Positions 43,735-54,205 of a DNA stretch of 64,000 nt are shown here, piece after piece (the stretch's first letter is position 1; each line of letters begins with the position of its first letter). The notes under the pieces were generated by a model. The model was given only the letters and a program-made list of their open reading frames with translations, did not search any database and had not been told where the DNA came from. Source of the stretch: Mycolicibacterium sp. HK-90 (GTDB lineage: Bacteria > Actinomycetota > Actinomycetes > Mycobacteriales > Mycobacteriaceae); assembly GCF_030486405.1 (NCBI RefSeq), contig NZ_CP129613.1:6386001-6450000 (forward strand), in the 5' to 3' direction. A program made the position numbers and the translations under genes.

Positions 43735-44787
43735 TCAGCGGCGCGGCGTCGTGGTGATGTGTACGTGGTCGTAATGACCGTAACCCGACGCCTGCGGGCC
43801 GGAGGGTGTGTAGTACGTGCCACGCCAGATCACATCCTGCAACCCGAATCGCGCCGAGTTGCTCAACGCGAACGCAAGAATCTCGTCCCCGAGCGCGATG
43901 CCCTCGGGACTTTCGGGATTGGGAATCATGATGTCGATCGCCAGACCCCGGGGATGCCACGGCTTCGAGTCCGGCCGGACCCCGTCGATGTCGGAGATCT
44001 GGGGGAACCGCGCGCTCACGGCCCGGGCGGCCAGGATGGTGTTGGGCTGTAACCCGATCTCGGACGCGACACCGACGGGCAGCGCCTCCGGAATGTCTAT
44101 TTGAGCAGCCGCGAGCGCCGGGCCACCCTCGGCCGGAGGCGCGCCCGCGGCGTCGACCACCGCCTGCTGTTGCGGCGTCAACCCCGCGTACTGCGCCTCG
44201 GCCTCGGCGATCTGGCGCAACAGTTCCTTCAATTTGGCCTGCAGGTCAGCGCGCACCGCAGCGGCTTGCTCGGCGGCGGCTCGGGCTTCGGTGGCAGACC
44301 TCTCCGAAGCCTGGGCCGCGCCGGCCGCACGTTCACGCGTCGACTTGAAGGCCTTCATGTCATCGGCCGTCTTGGCGGTGACGACCCGCTGGAGCGAGAG
44401 CTTGTCGATCAGTTGTTGCGGCGACGCCGCGGTCAGTACCGCCGCCATCTGACCGTCGCCGCCACTCATGTAGGTCATCGCCGCGATCCGGTTGACCGCG
44501 ACCTGGTACGGCTGAAGCTGGGCGTTCGCGTCCTCGAGGGCCTTCACGTCGGCACGATGGCGGTCTTCTGCCGCGGTCTGCTCGGCCAGTCTGGCATCGA
44601 CATCGCGTTGGGCATTCGTGACGGCCTCGCGACTCTGAACCGCCTGCCTGGACAGCTCCTGGACCTTGGCCATCGCATCAGCGGCAGGGTCCGCCTTGGC
44701 GTCGCCGCCCATCGATGTCGCCAGCACGAGGACCGCGAAAGCTGAACCGCACATCGTCCGCCGAAGCGAATGGCGTAACGAGGTCAT
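43735..44787 (-). CDS. Secreted coiled-coil protein with M15-like peptidase domain
   Basis: This 350-residue protein has a signal peptide (about 1-32), a coiled-coil region (about 33-190, rich in Ala, Glu and Gln, like RipA/RipC N-termini) and a C-terminal M15-like domain with HPRGLAIDIM and HYDHVHIT, where the His and Asp residues match the zinc ligands of the peptidase M15 family (ARB_07466-like). It is expected to hydrolyse peptidoglycan or to regulate such hydrolases. It is convergent with the secreted protein at 42970. Confidence 0.82.
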   Translation of the reverse strand: MTSLRHSLRRTMCGSAFAVLVLATSMGGDAKADPAADAMAKVQELSRQAVQSREAVTNAQRDVDARLAEQTAAEDRHRADVKALEDANAQLQPYQVAVNRIAAMTYMSGGDGQMAAVLTAASPQQLIDKLSLQRVVTAKTADDMKAFKSTRERAAGAAQASERSATEARAAAEQAAAVRADLQAKLKELLRQIAEAEAQYAGLTPQQQAVVDAAGAPPAEGGPALAAAQIDIPEALPVGVASEIGLQPNTILAARAVSARFPQISDIDGVRPDSKPWHPRGLAIDIMIPNPESPEGIALGDEILAFALSNSARFGLQDVIWRGTYYTPSGPQASGYGHYDHVHITTTPRR

Positions 44788-44960
44788 GCGGATTTGTCAC
44801 GATCTTTCGCTGCAAGGACCACTCGTGGCCCGGCTCCGGAGGTCTCGGACAGGCTACGAACTGACATGGACGATGTCTAGTCCGCCCTGGGGTGATCGCG
44901 GGCCATGAGCCGGCCGGTACACCGGCGATGACTTTTCGGACGGTCATGGGTCTACCGGAT

Positions 44961-45368
44961 ATGAGCATGACGACAAGAGTTCGCAGCGTGTCGCTTCCGG
45001 TTGCCGACCAGGATCGAGCACTTGCGTTTTACGTCGAAGTCCTGGGCTGCGAGGTGCGCATCGACGTCGAGGTTTGGCCCGGCGCGCGGTTGGTCGAAGT
45101 GGTGCCGCCCGGGTCGAGTGTCGGGATCGTGCTGCTGCCACCTGACAGCCCGATCCCGATAGCGGTTCGGTTGGGCACCAGCGACGCAGAGACGGCGCAC
45201 ACCCAACTCCGCGAAGCGGGCGCGACGCTGCACAACGCCGAGGTGTTGCGGATGGACGGCATGCCGCCGATGTTCCACTTCGCCGACCCTGACGGTAATG
45301 GTCTGGTCTACCTGCAAGAGGGAGACGACGAGACTCCCGCGAGCACCGACGCTGCGACAGACTCATGA
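44961..45368 (+). CDS. VOC-superfamily (glyoxalase-like) protein
   Basis: This 135-residue VOC domain opens with [27 protein letters not shown] and ends with the [14 protein letters not shown] strand, typical of dioxygenase-like or bleomycin-resistance-type folds. A possible metal ligand is the C-terminal Glu. The start is one of two ATG codons (44961 or 44967) and the ribosome site is weak. It overlaps the DUF1905 gene by 4 bases, giving translational coupling. Confidence 0.78.
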   Translation: MSMTTRVRSVSLPVADQDRALAFYVEVLGCEVRIDVEVWPGARLVEVVPPGSSVGIVLLPPDSPIPIAVRLGTSDAETAHTQLREAGATLHNAEVLRMDGMPPMFHFADPDGNGLVYLQEGDDETPASTDAATDS

Positions 45369-45646
45369 GCCGCCCGCCTCAGCCACTGGACATCACTTTC
45401 ACCGCGACTCTCGGGAAGGTGCGCGAAGGCGACACCTGGACCTGTGTGCAGTTGCCCGGTTCAGCCGAGGTATTCGGTACGCGGGGTTTGGTCAAGGTCG
45501 CAGGCACCGTCGACGGTCAACAGTTCCGCGGTGCCTTCATGGCGCTCGGGGACGGGACCCACAAACTGCCGATCGCCGCATCGCTTCGCCGGGGCAAGGT
45601 CGACGGCGACCGGGTCACCGTCCACCTGACGCAGCGCCTCAGCTGA
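45365..45646 (+). CDS. DUF1905 small protein
   Basis: This 93-residue protein is a DUF1905 domain: [32 protein letters not shown] start and [14 protein letters not shown] in the middle, with a beta-rich structure. The function of DUF1905 is unknown; it is often next to VOC or YdeI-like genes. Its ATG overlaps the stop codon of the VOC gene. Confidence 0.85.
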   Translation: MSRPPQPLDITFTATLGKVREGDTWTCVQLPGSAEVFGTRGLVKVAGTVDGQQFRGAFMALGDGTHKLPIAASLRRGKVDGDRVTVHLTQRLS

Positions 45647-45779
45647 CACCCGATTGGAGTCCCAAGCCTTCGCGCCTCGGCTCACCTCTCAGAACGTCTG
45701 GATGTCCGATTAGGCTGACGACGACCGGCGGGCGCAGAGTCCGAGTCAACTCCCCCGGCTCTGGATCATTGGAGGACGT

Positions 45780-46670
45780 ATGCGGAGGCGGTTGTCGAAG
45801 CCGGCGATGACGAGCGTGGCATTCGTCAGCGCGGCGGTACTCCTCACCGGTTGTGAGGCACAGGCCTGTGGCATGCCACCAGCTGAGAACGTCCCCATGG
45901 CACCCGTGATCGCCCCGCAGGCCCCCGCGGTGTCGTTCGAGGGACTCGATGCCCGCACCCGCCAAGCCACCGCCGATGCGGCCAAGTCCGGGGCCGACAT
46001 CGAGGTTGCCGTGCTGGACCGCGACACCGGCCAGGTCATCTCCAACGGTGCCAACCAACCCTTCCCGATCGCCTCGGTGGTGAAGCTGTTCATCGCCGAC
46101 GACCTGCTGTTGCAGGAATCGAGGGGCGAGACGAAACTGACTGCCGCCGACCGCAAGTCGCTTGACGTCATGCTGCGCTCTTCCGATGACGGTGCGGCCC
46201 AGACCTTCTGGGACCGCAGCGGAGGAAACGCCGTTATTTCGCGCATCGTGGCGCGATACGGGTTGACCGGCACGACAGCGCCCTACAACGGCCACTGGGA
46301 CGTCACGCAGAGCACCGCAAGCGACCTCGTCCGCTACTACAGCAAGCTGTTGGACGGCAGCGGCGGGCTGCCCCCCGAGCAGGCCGACGTGATCATGAGC
46401 AACCTGGCGCAGTTCACCCCGGCGGGGATCGACGGGTACCCGCAACGCTTCGGCATCCCCGATGGGCTCTTCGCCGAACCGGTCGCGGTCAAGCAGGGAT
46501 GGTTCTGCTGTTGGAACGGGGCCAACCAGTTGCACGTGTCCACCGGCGCGATCGGACCCGAGCGCCGCTACGTGATGGCGATCAGCTCACTGCAACCCGT
46601 GAGCGAAGCCGCCGCACGGAACACCATCACTCAGGCCGTCAAGACGATGTTCCCGGGCGGACACATCTAA
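45780..46670 (+). CDS. Beta-lactamase-like serine hydrolase lipoprotein
   Basis: This 296-residue protein has a lipobox LLTGC (Cys25) and a class A beta-lactamase-like domain. The active-site motif is Ser99-Val-Val-Lys102; the second motif is SDD (135-137) instead of SDN, and the third is KQG near residue 232 instead of KTG. The altered motifs suggest that it is not an efficient beta-lactamase. It resembles LppW-type mycobacterial lipoproteins. GGAGG is placed directly before the ATG. Confidence 0.82.
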   Translation: MRRRLSKPAMTSVAFVSAAVLLTGCEAQACGMPPAENVPMAPVIAPQAPAVSFEGLDARTRQATADAAKSGADIEVAVLDRDTGQVISNGANQPFPIASVVKLFIADDLLLQESRGETKLTAADRKSLDVMLRSSDDGAAQTFWDRSGGNAVISRIVARYGLTGTTAPYNGHWDVTQSTASDLVRYYSKLLDGSGGLPPEQADVIMSNLAQFTPAGIDGYPQRFGIPDGLFAEPVAVKQGWFCCWNGANQLHVSTGAIGPERRYVMAISSLQPVSEAAARNTITQAVKTMFPGGHI

Positions 46671-46692
46671 CGCCGTTGACTTCACGAGTCGG

Positions 46693-47475
46693 TCAGGTCA
46701 GGTAGTCCGCACCACCGACGTAGATCATGTCACGATGGTCGAAATGCAAAGCCGCCGCGGTGATTTCGGCCGCGAACTGCCCGACCGTCGGAAGCACCGA
46801 CCGCCTGCGGCGAGCCTCGACAGCGGCGGGGTCGCGCCGCTGCAGCAGCCGGACGATGATGGTCCCGTCGATCATGTCGCCGGAAACCACCTTGAGTGCG
46901 ATTCCGCGTTCGGCCAGAGCCGGTTTCGCTGCGAGCAACGCGTCCTCGCCGGCACGTTTGCTCAGCGCGATGGGTTCGTAGCCGTCCGGCACCGGCTTGT
47001 CGGGGTAGAAGTGCGCTTGATGACTGGTGACAAAGACAATCCGCGCCCCTGGTGGCATCAGCGGAAGGGCCCGGGTGGCTAGGTGAACTTGCGCATCGCG
47101 GTTCAGGCGCATCGCATAGCCCGGATCGGCTCCGCGCTCCAACCCGCCGGAGGCGTTGAGTACCAGAACATCGAGCGTGCCGAATCGTTCACCGATGTCA
47201 GTTATCAGCGCTTTGACCGCGTTGTCGTCGCAGACGTCGGCGCCGGCGGCCGACGCCCGCCCTCCTGCCCTGCGTATCTCATCAACTACTCCGTTCGCCC
47301 GAACGGCTTTCTCGCGGTAGTTGACCAGGACGTGGAGGCCGGCCGCACCCAGCATCCGAGCCACTTCGGCCCCGATTCCGCGGGAGGCACCCGTGACCAG
47401 AGCGACCCGTTTTGCCGGCTCGGTCTTGGAAATCGCACCGTCGGCGACCACGTCGAGTCCCTGACCTCTGATCAT
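46693..47475 (-). CDS. SDR-like protein lacking the catalytic Tyr
   Basis: This 260-residue protein has the SDR cofactor motif TGASRGIG near residue 29 and NASG in place of NNAG. A catalytic-position Ser may be in VTSHQAH. The YxxxK motif reads IALSK; a Tyr occurs four residues before the Ile but not at the expected position. It may still use another residue or act as a regulator or binding protein. GGGAGGGG precedes the ATG. It is divergent from the FAD oxidoreductase at 47594, across an AT-rich promoter region. Confidence 0.78.
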   Translation of the reverse strand: MIRGQGLDVVADGAISKTEPAKRVALVTGASRGIGAEVARMLGAAGLHVLVNYREKAVRANGVVDEIRRAGGRASAAGADVCDDNAVKALITDIGERFGTLDVLVLNASGGLERGADPGYAMRLNRDAQVHLATRALPLMPPGARIVFVTSHQAHFYPDKPVPDGYEPIALSKRAGEDALLAAKPALAERGIALKVVSGDMIDGTIIVRLLQRRDPAAVEARRRRSVLPTVGQFAAEITAAALHFDHRDMIYVGGADYLT

Positions 47476-47593
47476 CGAATCCCCTCCCGGTAGGGCCAGC
47501 CTTAGAGTTTACTTATTTTAGGCTTATTTTTCTTAGAAAGTGCTAGCGTCACGACATCGCCCAGTTCGACACGCAGGGGGAGGCGTGCACGAC
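47476..47593. promoter_or_regulatory. AT-rich divergent promoter region
   Basis: The stretch around 47500-47545 is AT-rich (runs of TTA and TTTTT) in a GC-rich genome and lies between two divergent oxidoreductase genes. Repeated TTAG and TTATTTT blocks suggest several protein sites or overlapping promoters. No perfect dyad was found. Confidence 0.4.
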
Positions 47594-48979
47594 ATGACTG
47601 ATCACTCTGTTGTCCTCGGCGCCGGCATCGCAGGCCTATTGGCCGCGGCCGCACTTTCCGACACCGGCCACAACGTCACGATCGTTGAGCGAGACGACCT
47701 GCCGGACAAACCATCCCAACGCCGCGGTGTACCGCAGGGACCACACCTGCACAGCTTGCTCTCCAGTGGCTGGCACATCATCGAGGAATTGGTCCCCGGG
47801 CTGATCAAAGACCTGATCGAAGCCGGCGGCCCTGTCCTCGACGATGCCCGACTGGGTGCGCGCATGTACATCCAGAACGGCCCGTACGCCTTCAACCGCA
47901 CCGACCCGGTAACGGATCCGGCTGCCCTCGCGGCATACCTGGTGACGAGGCCGCTGCTCGAATGCGCCCTGCGCCGCCGGGTGGCAGCCCGGACCAACGT
48001 CATCATCAAAGACGGTCATGATGTCGGCCAACTCGTCGCCGACCCGCCGGATCGCATCACCGGTGTCACCATTCACGACCGGCGCACCGGTGGGGCGCAG
48101 ACGCTGGACGCCGACCTCGTGGTCGACGCCACCGGCCGCGCCACCCGCACACCTCTCCTATTGGAAAGGCTCGGATACGAACGTCCGCCGCAGCGGTCGT
48201 TCACGGTGAACGGCGTGTACTTCAGCCAACAGATTGCCATCCCCGACCAGGACACCTTTCCCGAGCGTCTTGTCCTGGTCGTCCCGGCTGACGGTGCCGG
48301 ACGCGGCGGCCTGAGCGCCGGTGAACTCGACACCTGGACATTGACCATTGCGGCGCGAACCGACGAGCACCCGACACCGCCCGCAACACTCGCCGAGATG
48401 CTCGCCCTGGCAGAGGAATTCGCGCCGCCGCACCTTCATCCGGCGCTTCGCAAGGCCGTGGCACTGTCAGACGTCGCGGTCTACCGCTACCCCGGCGGGA
48501 CCTGGCATCGCTACGACCGCTGCGCCCGTCACCCGCAGGGCCTGCTCGTGATCGGCGACGCCCTGTGCTGCCTGGACCCTCTCCAGGGGCAAGGGGTCAC
48601 CATGGCCGCCCGGCACGCGCAGGAGCTGCGCGCACATCTGCGCGACCACGGAAGCGTTGACCCGCAACAGTTCTACCAGTCACTGGCGCAGATGATCGCC
48701 CCGGTATGGGCTACCAACCAGCCACCCGGGAACACTCCCAACCGGGGCGTGAAGGACCAGGTCCGCCACCGTGTTCTGCAGTGGGGTCGCCGCAAGATGC
48801 TCGAAGCCGCAGGCGACATCGTCGTCACCGAACGCCTCGTCCGGATCGTGAACATGGTCGACCCGCCACAGCGGCTACTCGAACCCCGCTTCCTCGCCCG
48901 GGTCGCCGCATACCACCTCCGCAGGACGCTGCGAATATCAGCGCCTAGACGGTGTGCGAGGACGAAAGCCCATACTTGA
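47594..48979 (+). CDS. FAD-dependent oxidoreductase
   Basis: This 461-residue flavoprotein has an N-terminal GAGIAGLLAA motif (about 7-16), VERDDLPDKPSQRRGVPQG near residue 33 and a C-terminal GDALCCLDPLQGQGVTMAARHA segment near residue 320. It resembles the geranylgeranyl-reductase/UbiH-like group. Substrate and redox partner are unknown. The ATG at 47594 has GGGGGAGG 10 bases upstream. It is divergent from the Tyr-less SDR and may share regulation with it. Confidence 0.82.
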   Translation: MTDHSVVLGAGIAGLLAAAALSDTGHNVTIVERDDLPDKPSQRRGVPQGPHLHSLLSSGWHIIEELVPGLIKDLIEAGGPVLDDARLGARMYIQNGPYAFNRTDPVTDPAALAAYLVTRPLLECALRRRVAARTNVIIKDGHDVGQLVADPPDRITGVTIHDRRTGGAQTLDADLVVDATGRATRTPLLLERLGYERPPQRSFTVNGVYFSQQIAIPDQDTFPERLVLVVPADGAGRGGLSAGELDTWTLTIAARTDEHPTPPATLAEMLALAEEFAPPHLHPALRKAVALSDVAVYRYPGGTWHRYDRCARHPQGLLVIGDALCCLDPLQGQGVTMAARHAQELRAHLRDHGSVDPQQFYQSLAQMIAPVWATNQPPGNTPNRGVKDQVRHRVLQWGRRKMLEAAGDIVVTERLVRIVNMVDPPQRLLEPRFLARVAAYHLRRTLRISAPRRCARTKAHT

Positions 48980-49135
48980 CACGTCACAACCCGACGCCCG
49001 CATCCAGGTCGTCACGGTTGCGGGCCAACCTCGACGAGGCCCCCGGGCGAGCCCCGGTGGCGGCGACACCCGGATGGAAGTCCCTACACCGTTCTCACGC
49101 TCGACCGCAGAAACCGCATGGCCGTAGCAGCGGTT

Positions 49136-50521
<1,386 letters not shown>

Positions 50522-51033
50522 GGACTCCCCACCCCCTTCCGAGACCCGCCTGACGACAGGCTCGAACGTTTATTCGAATCGGCATTGCAACTGTAAGGCA
50601 GGGCTCCGACGAGCTTTGTGAGGGCGCTGCGACGCACCACGCTAGACGTTGCTGGCGCCTGCCGAAACCACCCCTGTGCATCAACCTGTGGATGGCATGG
50701 GGATAGGTGTCGGTCGTGGTGTTGAGCCTCTGGGGAGAACCTGTGGATCAACTCGCGCCGATATGCTGTTCTCCCTGGTCAGGGTGCCATACCTGCGGTG
50801 AGTAATTGTGTATGGGAAGTTCTTCGGCGTGTCGTGCCGGGTTGCCGTCCCGGGCGTGTTGTGTTGCGCCCAGGGACCGCGGGGGTTAACACCGAGTTAG
50901 GTTCGCTGTCCAGAGTTTCGGGCATCGCGTTCGCCAGATACAGCAACGCCCGGGTGGAAACCTCTGCAGGTCCCCACCCGGGCGATTGAGTGCTGGTCGA
51001 ACTACTCCGCTACGGGATTACTCCGCGACGGTG
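50522..51033. other. 512-bp gap between rplI and dnaB
   Basis: No supported gene lies here. The gap contains a terminator-like hairpin at 50947-50984 and two TGTGGAT sequences (50687-50693 and 50742-50748), which resemble DnaA boxes, upstream of dnaB. The equivalent of M. tuberculosis Rv0057 was not found. Confidence 0.55.
50947..50984 (-). terminator. Two-tier hairpin after the rplI operon
   Basis: CGCCCGGGTGG (50947-50957) and its complement (50974-50984) form an 11-bp stem with an inner hairpin ACCT/AGGT (50960-50963 and 50968-50971). It lies 50 bp beyond the rplI stop codon on the minus strand. It lacks a U-tract, like the hairpin after ino1 and that at 3229. Confidence 0.7.
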
Positions 51034-51489
51034 CTATTCGGCAACTACGTTGAGCGACACCTTGGCTTCCACCCCGGTGTGCAGCTTCACGGTCACCGGA
51101 TGCGTGCCGACCGACTTGATGTGCGCCTTGGGCAGCTGCACGGTGCGCTTGTCCAGGTTCGGACCGCCGGCCTTCTTGATCACGGCCACGACGTCGGCAG
51201 CAGTGACCGAGCCGAACAGCTTGCCGGTGTCGGCAGCGGCCTGGACCGGCAGCGACACCTCGCCCAGACCCTCCAGCGCGGTCTTGAGCTCGTTGGCGTG
51301 CTCGACGCCCCGGACGGTCTTGGCCTCGCGTGCCCGGCGGATCTCCTCGGCCTGGCGCTCGGCGCCGCGGGAGGCCACGATGGCCAGCCCACGGGGCAGC
51401 AGGTAGTTACGGCCGTAGCCGTCCTTGACCTCGACGGCGTCGCCGGCGACACCCAGGTGCTCCACCTCAGCGGTGAGAATCAGCTTCAT
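51034..51489 (-). CDS. rplI: 50S ribosomal protein bL9
   Basis: This 151-residue L9 begins with [34 protein letters not shown], the signature of the N-terminal domain. A long connecting helix and the C-terminal domain ([20 protein letters not shown]) follow. L9 binds 23S rRNA near the L1 stalk and helps reading-frame fidelity. It is the last gene of the rpsF-ssb-rpsR-rplI operon with 11 bases between it and rpsR. Confidence 0.98.
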   Translation of the reverse strand: MKLILTAEVEHLGVAGDAVEVKDGYGRNYLLPRGLAIVASRGAERQAEEIRRAREAKTVRGVEHANELKTALEGLGEVSLPVQAAADTGKLFGSVTAADVVAVIKKAGGPNLDKRTVQLPKAHIKSVGTHPVTVKLHTGVEAKVSLNVVAE

Positions 51490-51500
51490 TGGTCTATCCC

Positions 51501-51761
51501 CTACCGCGTCGACGAGCCGAACGGCAGCAGAGCCACCTCGCGGGCATTCTTCACCGCGATGGCGACATCGCGCTGGTGCTGGACGCAGTTGCCGGTCACC
51601 CGACGGGCACGGATCTTGCCGCGCTCGCTGATGTAGGTGCGCAGCAGCGCGGTGTCCTTGTAGTCGATGACCTGCCCCTTACCCTTCTTGGAGCAGAACA
51701 CGCACTTACGAGTCTTGACCGGCTTTTCCGGTGCCGGCCGTCGCTTTGTGGACTTGGCCAT
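51501..51761 (-). CDS. rpsR: 30S ribosomal protein bS18 (zinc-binding paralog)
   Basis: This 86-residue S18 has CVFC near residue 20 plus a third Cys in TGNCVQHQ, the C+ pattern expected of the zinc-binding main paralog. Mycobacteria often have a second C- paralog elsewhere, induced under zinc limitation. S18 pairs with S6 on the platform of the 30S subunit. Confidence 0.97.
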   Translation of the reverse strand: MAKSTKRRPAPEKPVKTRKCVFCSKKGKGQVIDYKDTALLRTYISERGKIRARRVTGNCVQHQRDVAIAVKNAREVALLPFGSSTR

Positions 51762-51796
51762 TGGTTATCTCTTCCTTGCAAAAATTTCGTTGTTGA

Positions 51797-52303
51797 TCAG
51801 AACGGCGGCTCGTCGTCGGCCCCGCTGAAGGAGCCCGACGCCGGTGCACTACCCCACGGATCGTCCTTGGGCTCGGCCTGGCGCGAACCACCGCCGCCGC
51901 CACCGCCGAAGCCCCCACCGCCACCGCCGCCGCCACTGCGGCTGGCCTTGTTGACCTTGGCCGTGGCGTAACGCAGGGACGGACCGATCTCGTCGACCTC
52001 GACCTCGACAACGGTGCGCTTCTCCCCCTCGCGGGTTTCGAAGGAACGCTGCTTGAGCCGACCGGTGACGATCACCCGCGAACCCCGAGTGAGGCTCTCG
52101 GCCACGTTCTCGGCAGCCTCACGCCAGATGTTGCACCGCAGAAACAGCGCCTCTCCGTCTTTCCACTCACCGCTCTGGCGGTCGTAGATGCGCGGTGTCG
52201 ACGCAACCGTGAAGTTGGCGACAGCCGCACCGGACGGGGTGAAACGCAGCTCCGGGTCGGCGGTCAGGTTTCCGACAACTGTGATGGTGGTGTCACCAGC
52301 CAC
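51797..52303 (-). CDS. ssb: Single-stranded DNA-binding protein
   Basis: This 168-residue SSB has the OB-fold (residues 1-115; [26 protein letters not shown] near the start), a Gly-rich linker and the acidic tail DDEPPF that binds partner proteins such as DnaB-loading or repair factors. Its operon position between rpsF and rpsR is conserved across bacteria. Confidence 0.98.
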   Translation of the reverse strand: MAGDTTITVVGNLTADPELRFTPSGAAVANFTVASTPRIYDRQSGEWKDGEALFLRCNIWREAAENVAESLTRGSRVIVTGRLKQRSFETREGEKRTVVEVEVDEIGPSLRYATAKVNKASRSGGGGGGGGFGGGGGGGSRQAEPKDDPWGSAPASGSFSGADDEPPF

Positions 52304-52373
52304 GAGATCCTCCTGGGATTAGGCATGTCCGTTTGCGCGAAGCCTACGTAGCCTCGCCGACGACTCGCAGCCT

Positions 52374-52664
52374 TTAGTGCTTGTCGGTCCGCATCACCTT
52401 GGTCCGCAGCACGGACTCGTTCAGGTTGAGCTGACGGTCGAGCTCGGACACGGTGGCCGGTTCAGCCTTGACATCGACGACGGCGTAGATGCCCTCGGCG
52501 TGCTTGGCAATCTCGTAGGCCAGCCGGCGGCGTCCCCAGATGTCGACCTTGTCGACAGAACCGCCATCCTTGCGGACGACGTTCAGGAACGTCTCCAACG
52601 ACGGAGCTACGGTGCGCTCGTCAAGTGTGGGGTCGAGAATGACCATGATTTCGTATGGACGCAT
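52374..52664 (-). CDS. rpsF: 30S ribosomal protein bS6
   Basis: This 96-residue S6 begins [19 protein letters not shown]. It has the ferredoxin-like fold and a C-terminal [10 protein letters not shown] end. S6 binds S18 in the 30S platform. The ATG at 52664 has GAGG 5 bases upstream. A structured leader lies at 52678-52722 and is likely the S6:S18 autoregulatory element. An in-frame upstream reading of 25 residues is not supported. Confidence 0.97.
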   Translation of the reverse strand: MRPYEIMVILDPTLDERTVAPSLETFLNVVRKDGGSVDKVDIWGRRRLAYEIAKHAEGIYAVVDVKAEPATVSELDRQLNLNESVLRTKVMRTDKH

Positions 52665-52677
52665 TAGAACCTCATCA

Positions 52678-52722
52678 CCTCCTCTGGTCGTGTACGGCCA
52701 CGGCGGATTCCGTGGCAGGAGG
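52678..52722 (-). promoter_or_regulatory. Likely S6:S18 autoregulatory mRNA leader
   Basis: On the minus strand, CCTCCT (complement of 52717-52722) can pair with AGGAGG (complement of 52678-52683), enclosing a hairpin with stem GCCACGG/CCGTGGC (52697-52716). A CCG follows the hairpin in a single-stranded bulge. This layout is that of the widespread rpsF leader bound by the S6:S18 complex, which would feed back on translation. The element lies 14-58 bases upstream of the rpsF ATG. Confidence 0.6.
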
Positions 52723-52821
52723 GTCGCCTGCGTCGGCAACCGGCCCAGGCTACCCGAAACCGTCCTGATCTGCGAAATCCGGATAAGGTGAGCTCCTTGG
52801 TTCTGGAGTCGAGGGGGATGC

Positions 52822-53517
52822 GTGAACTATCCGAACGGGCCTTACGGGCAGGGGTTTCCGGGGCAGCCCGGCCAACCGCACCAGCCGGGCTACCCACAGC
52901 CAGGTTTTCCGCCGCAGGCCGGTTACCCGCAACAACCGGCCTTCCCACCGGCGCCGGGGTACCCCCAACAGGGTGGCTTCCAACAGCAGGCGGGCTACCC
53001 GCAGCAGCCGTACGGGATGCCGACACCTGAACCCAGTGGCGCCACCGGAACCATCGCCGCCGTCCTCGCGGCCCTGGGCGCCGTGGCAGGCCTCGGCGGC
53101 GGCGTGCTCGCGCTCATCGGCATGTCCGCGCTGAGCGGCATGAGCGGCGTCTCCGGCGGGGCGTACGCGCTGGTGGTCGCCATGGTCCTCTTCAACTTCG
53201 TCTTCGGCCTGATGATCGCCATCGGCGCGGTGCTGCTGTTCCAGCGAAAGATGCTCGGCCGGTGGCTCATTGTCGGGGCATGCGCACTGGCAATCCTGAG
53301 CAGCCTGATCAGAATCGGCATGAGTGCTGCCGCCGCCGCGGCCTACAGTGCCTACGGCGGCGGTGGCGTTGGCGTCAGCGTGCTCACATTGGTGAGTCTC
53401 ATCTTCCCCATCGCGACGATTGTGTTGGCCTTGCTGCCGTCTACGACCGCATGGATCAAAGCGAAACCGAATCCGGTTGTACCTCAGTACTATCCGCAGT
53501 ATCCGGGCTGGGGTTGA
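52822..53517 (+). CDS. Pro/Gly/Gln-rich membrane protein, paralog 1
   Basis: This 231-residue protein has an N-terminal PGYPQ-like low-complexity region (1-68), four transmembrane helices (about 70-215) and a short Pro/Tyr-rich tail (YYPQYP). The membrane part shares [21 protein letters not shown] and [17 protein letters not shown] with the next two genes. The function is unknown. The GTG at 52822 is divergent from rpsF. It is the first of three tandem paralogs. Confidence 0.75.
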   Translation: MNYPNGPYGQGFPGQPGQPHQPGYPQPGFPPQAGYPQQPAFPPAPGYPQQGGFQQQAGYPQQPYGMPTPEPSGATGTIAAVLAALGAVAGLGGGVLALIGMSALSGMSGVSGGAYALVVAMVLFNFVFGLMIAIGAVLLFQRKMLGRWLIVGACALAILSSLIRIGMSAAAAAAYSAYGGGGVGVSVLTLVSLIFPIATIVLALLPSTTAWIKAKPNPVVPQYYPQYPGWG

Positions 53518-53556
53518 TACGCACAGGCCCGCGAACCGTTCACGATCGGAGCAGCA

Positions 53557-54108
53557 GTGACCTCTGAATCAGGGTCCGAGGGGCGACAACCCGAGTGTCC
53601 GGGCGAAACCCAACTGGAGGAACCAGCGGCCGCGCCGGGGATTTCATCAAGCGGGCTCACCGCGTTCATCACGGCTGTCCTGGCCGCGATCGGCGCCCTG
53701 CTGACCCTGGGCAACGGCATCGCCGGCCTGTCCGGACTCGTCGCTCTGGCCGGTGACGCGGGATTGCGGACTCTGGCCCTCAGATCCCCCGGACCCCTGG
53801 CACTGACCATCCTCGCGACCCTGCTGAGCGTCACCTGCGGACTCTTGCTCCTGTCGGGCACGGTGGCGCTGTTACGAGGCCGAATGATCGGCCGCCGGCT
53901 CATCGTCAGCGGCTGCGTACTGATCATCCTCGGCAGTCTGATCAGCCTCGGGCTCAATCTCGCCACGACAGCCCGCTACGGGTCTTACGGCATCAGCTGG
54001 CTCGCAATCTTGAGCCTGGTGCTGCCGATAGCCACGCTCGTGCTGGCGTTGCTCCCGTCGACCGCGGCGTGGATCAGGACGAAACAGAATCTGGTGGCCA
54101 CTCCGTAG
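53557..54108 (+). CDS. Membrane protein, paralog 2
   Basis: This 183-residue protein has four predicted transmembrane helices and lacks the N-terminal PGY-rich region. It shares GRMIGRRLIVSGCVLIILGSLI and [22 protein letters not shown] with its neighbours. Function is unknown. The start GTG at 53557 follows paralog 1 by 39 bases. Probable tandem duplicate. Confidence 0.72.
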   Translation: MTSESGSEGRQPECPGETQLEEPAAAPGISSSGLTAFITAVLAAIGALLTLGNGIAGLSGLVALAGDAGLRTLALRSPGPLALTILATLLSVTCGLLLLSGTVALLRGRMIGRRLIVSGCVLIILGSLISLGLNLATTARYGSYGISWLAILSLVLPIATLVLALLPSTAAWIRTKQNLVATP

Positions 54109-54205
54109 CGTCGGCATGTCGGCCCTGCCAACGCCGTTATCGCCTTGCCCTGTGCCATCCGGATAGGGTTGGCCCGCCAGCGATCGAGACTCTCCGGGGG
54201 GATCT

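Noticed and set aside
50798..50989. Possible 63-residue gene between dnaB and rplI
   Set aside because: It lacks a ribosome site and ends inside the terminator-like hairpin; no family resemblance.
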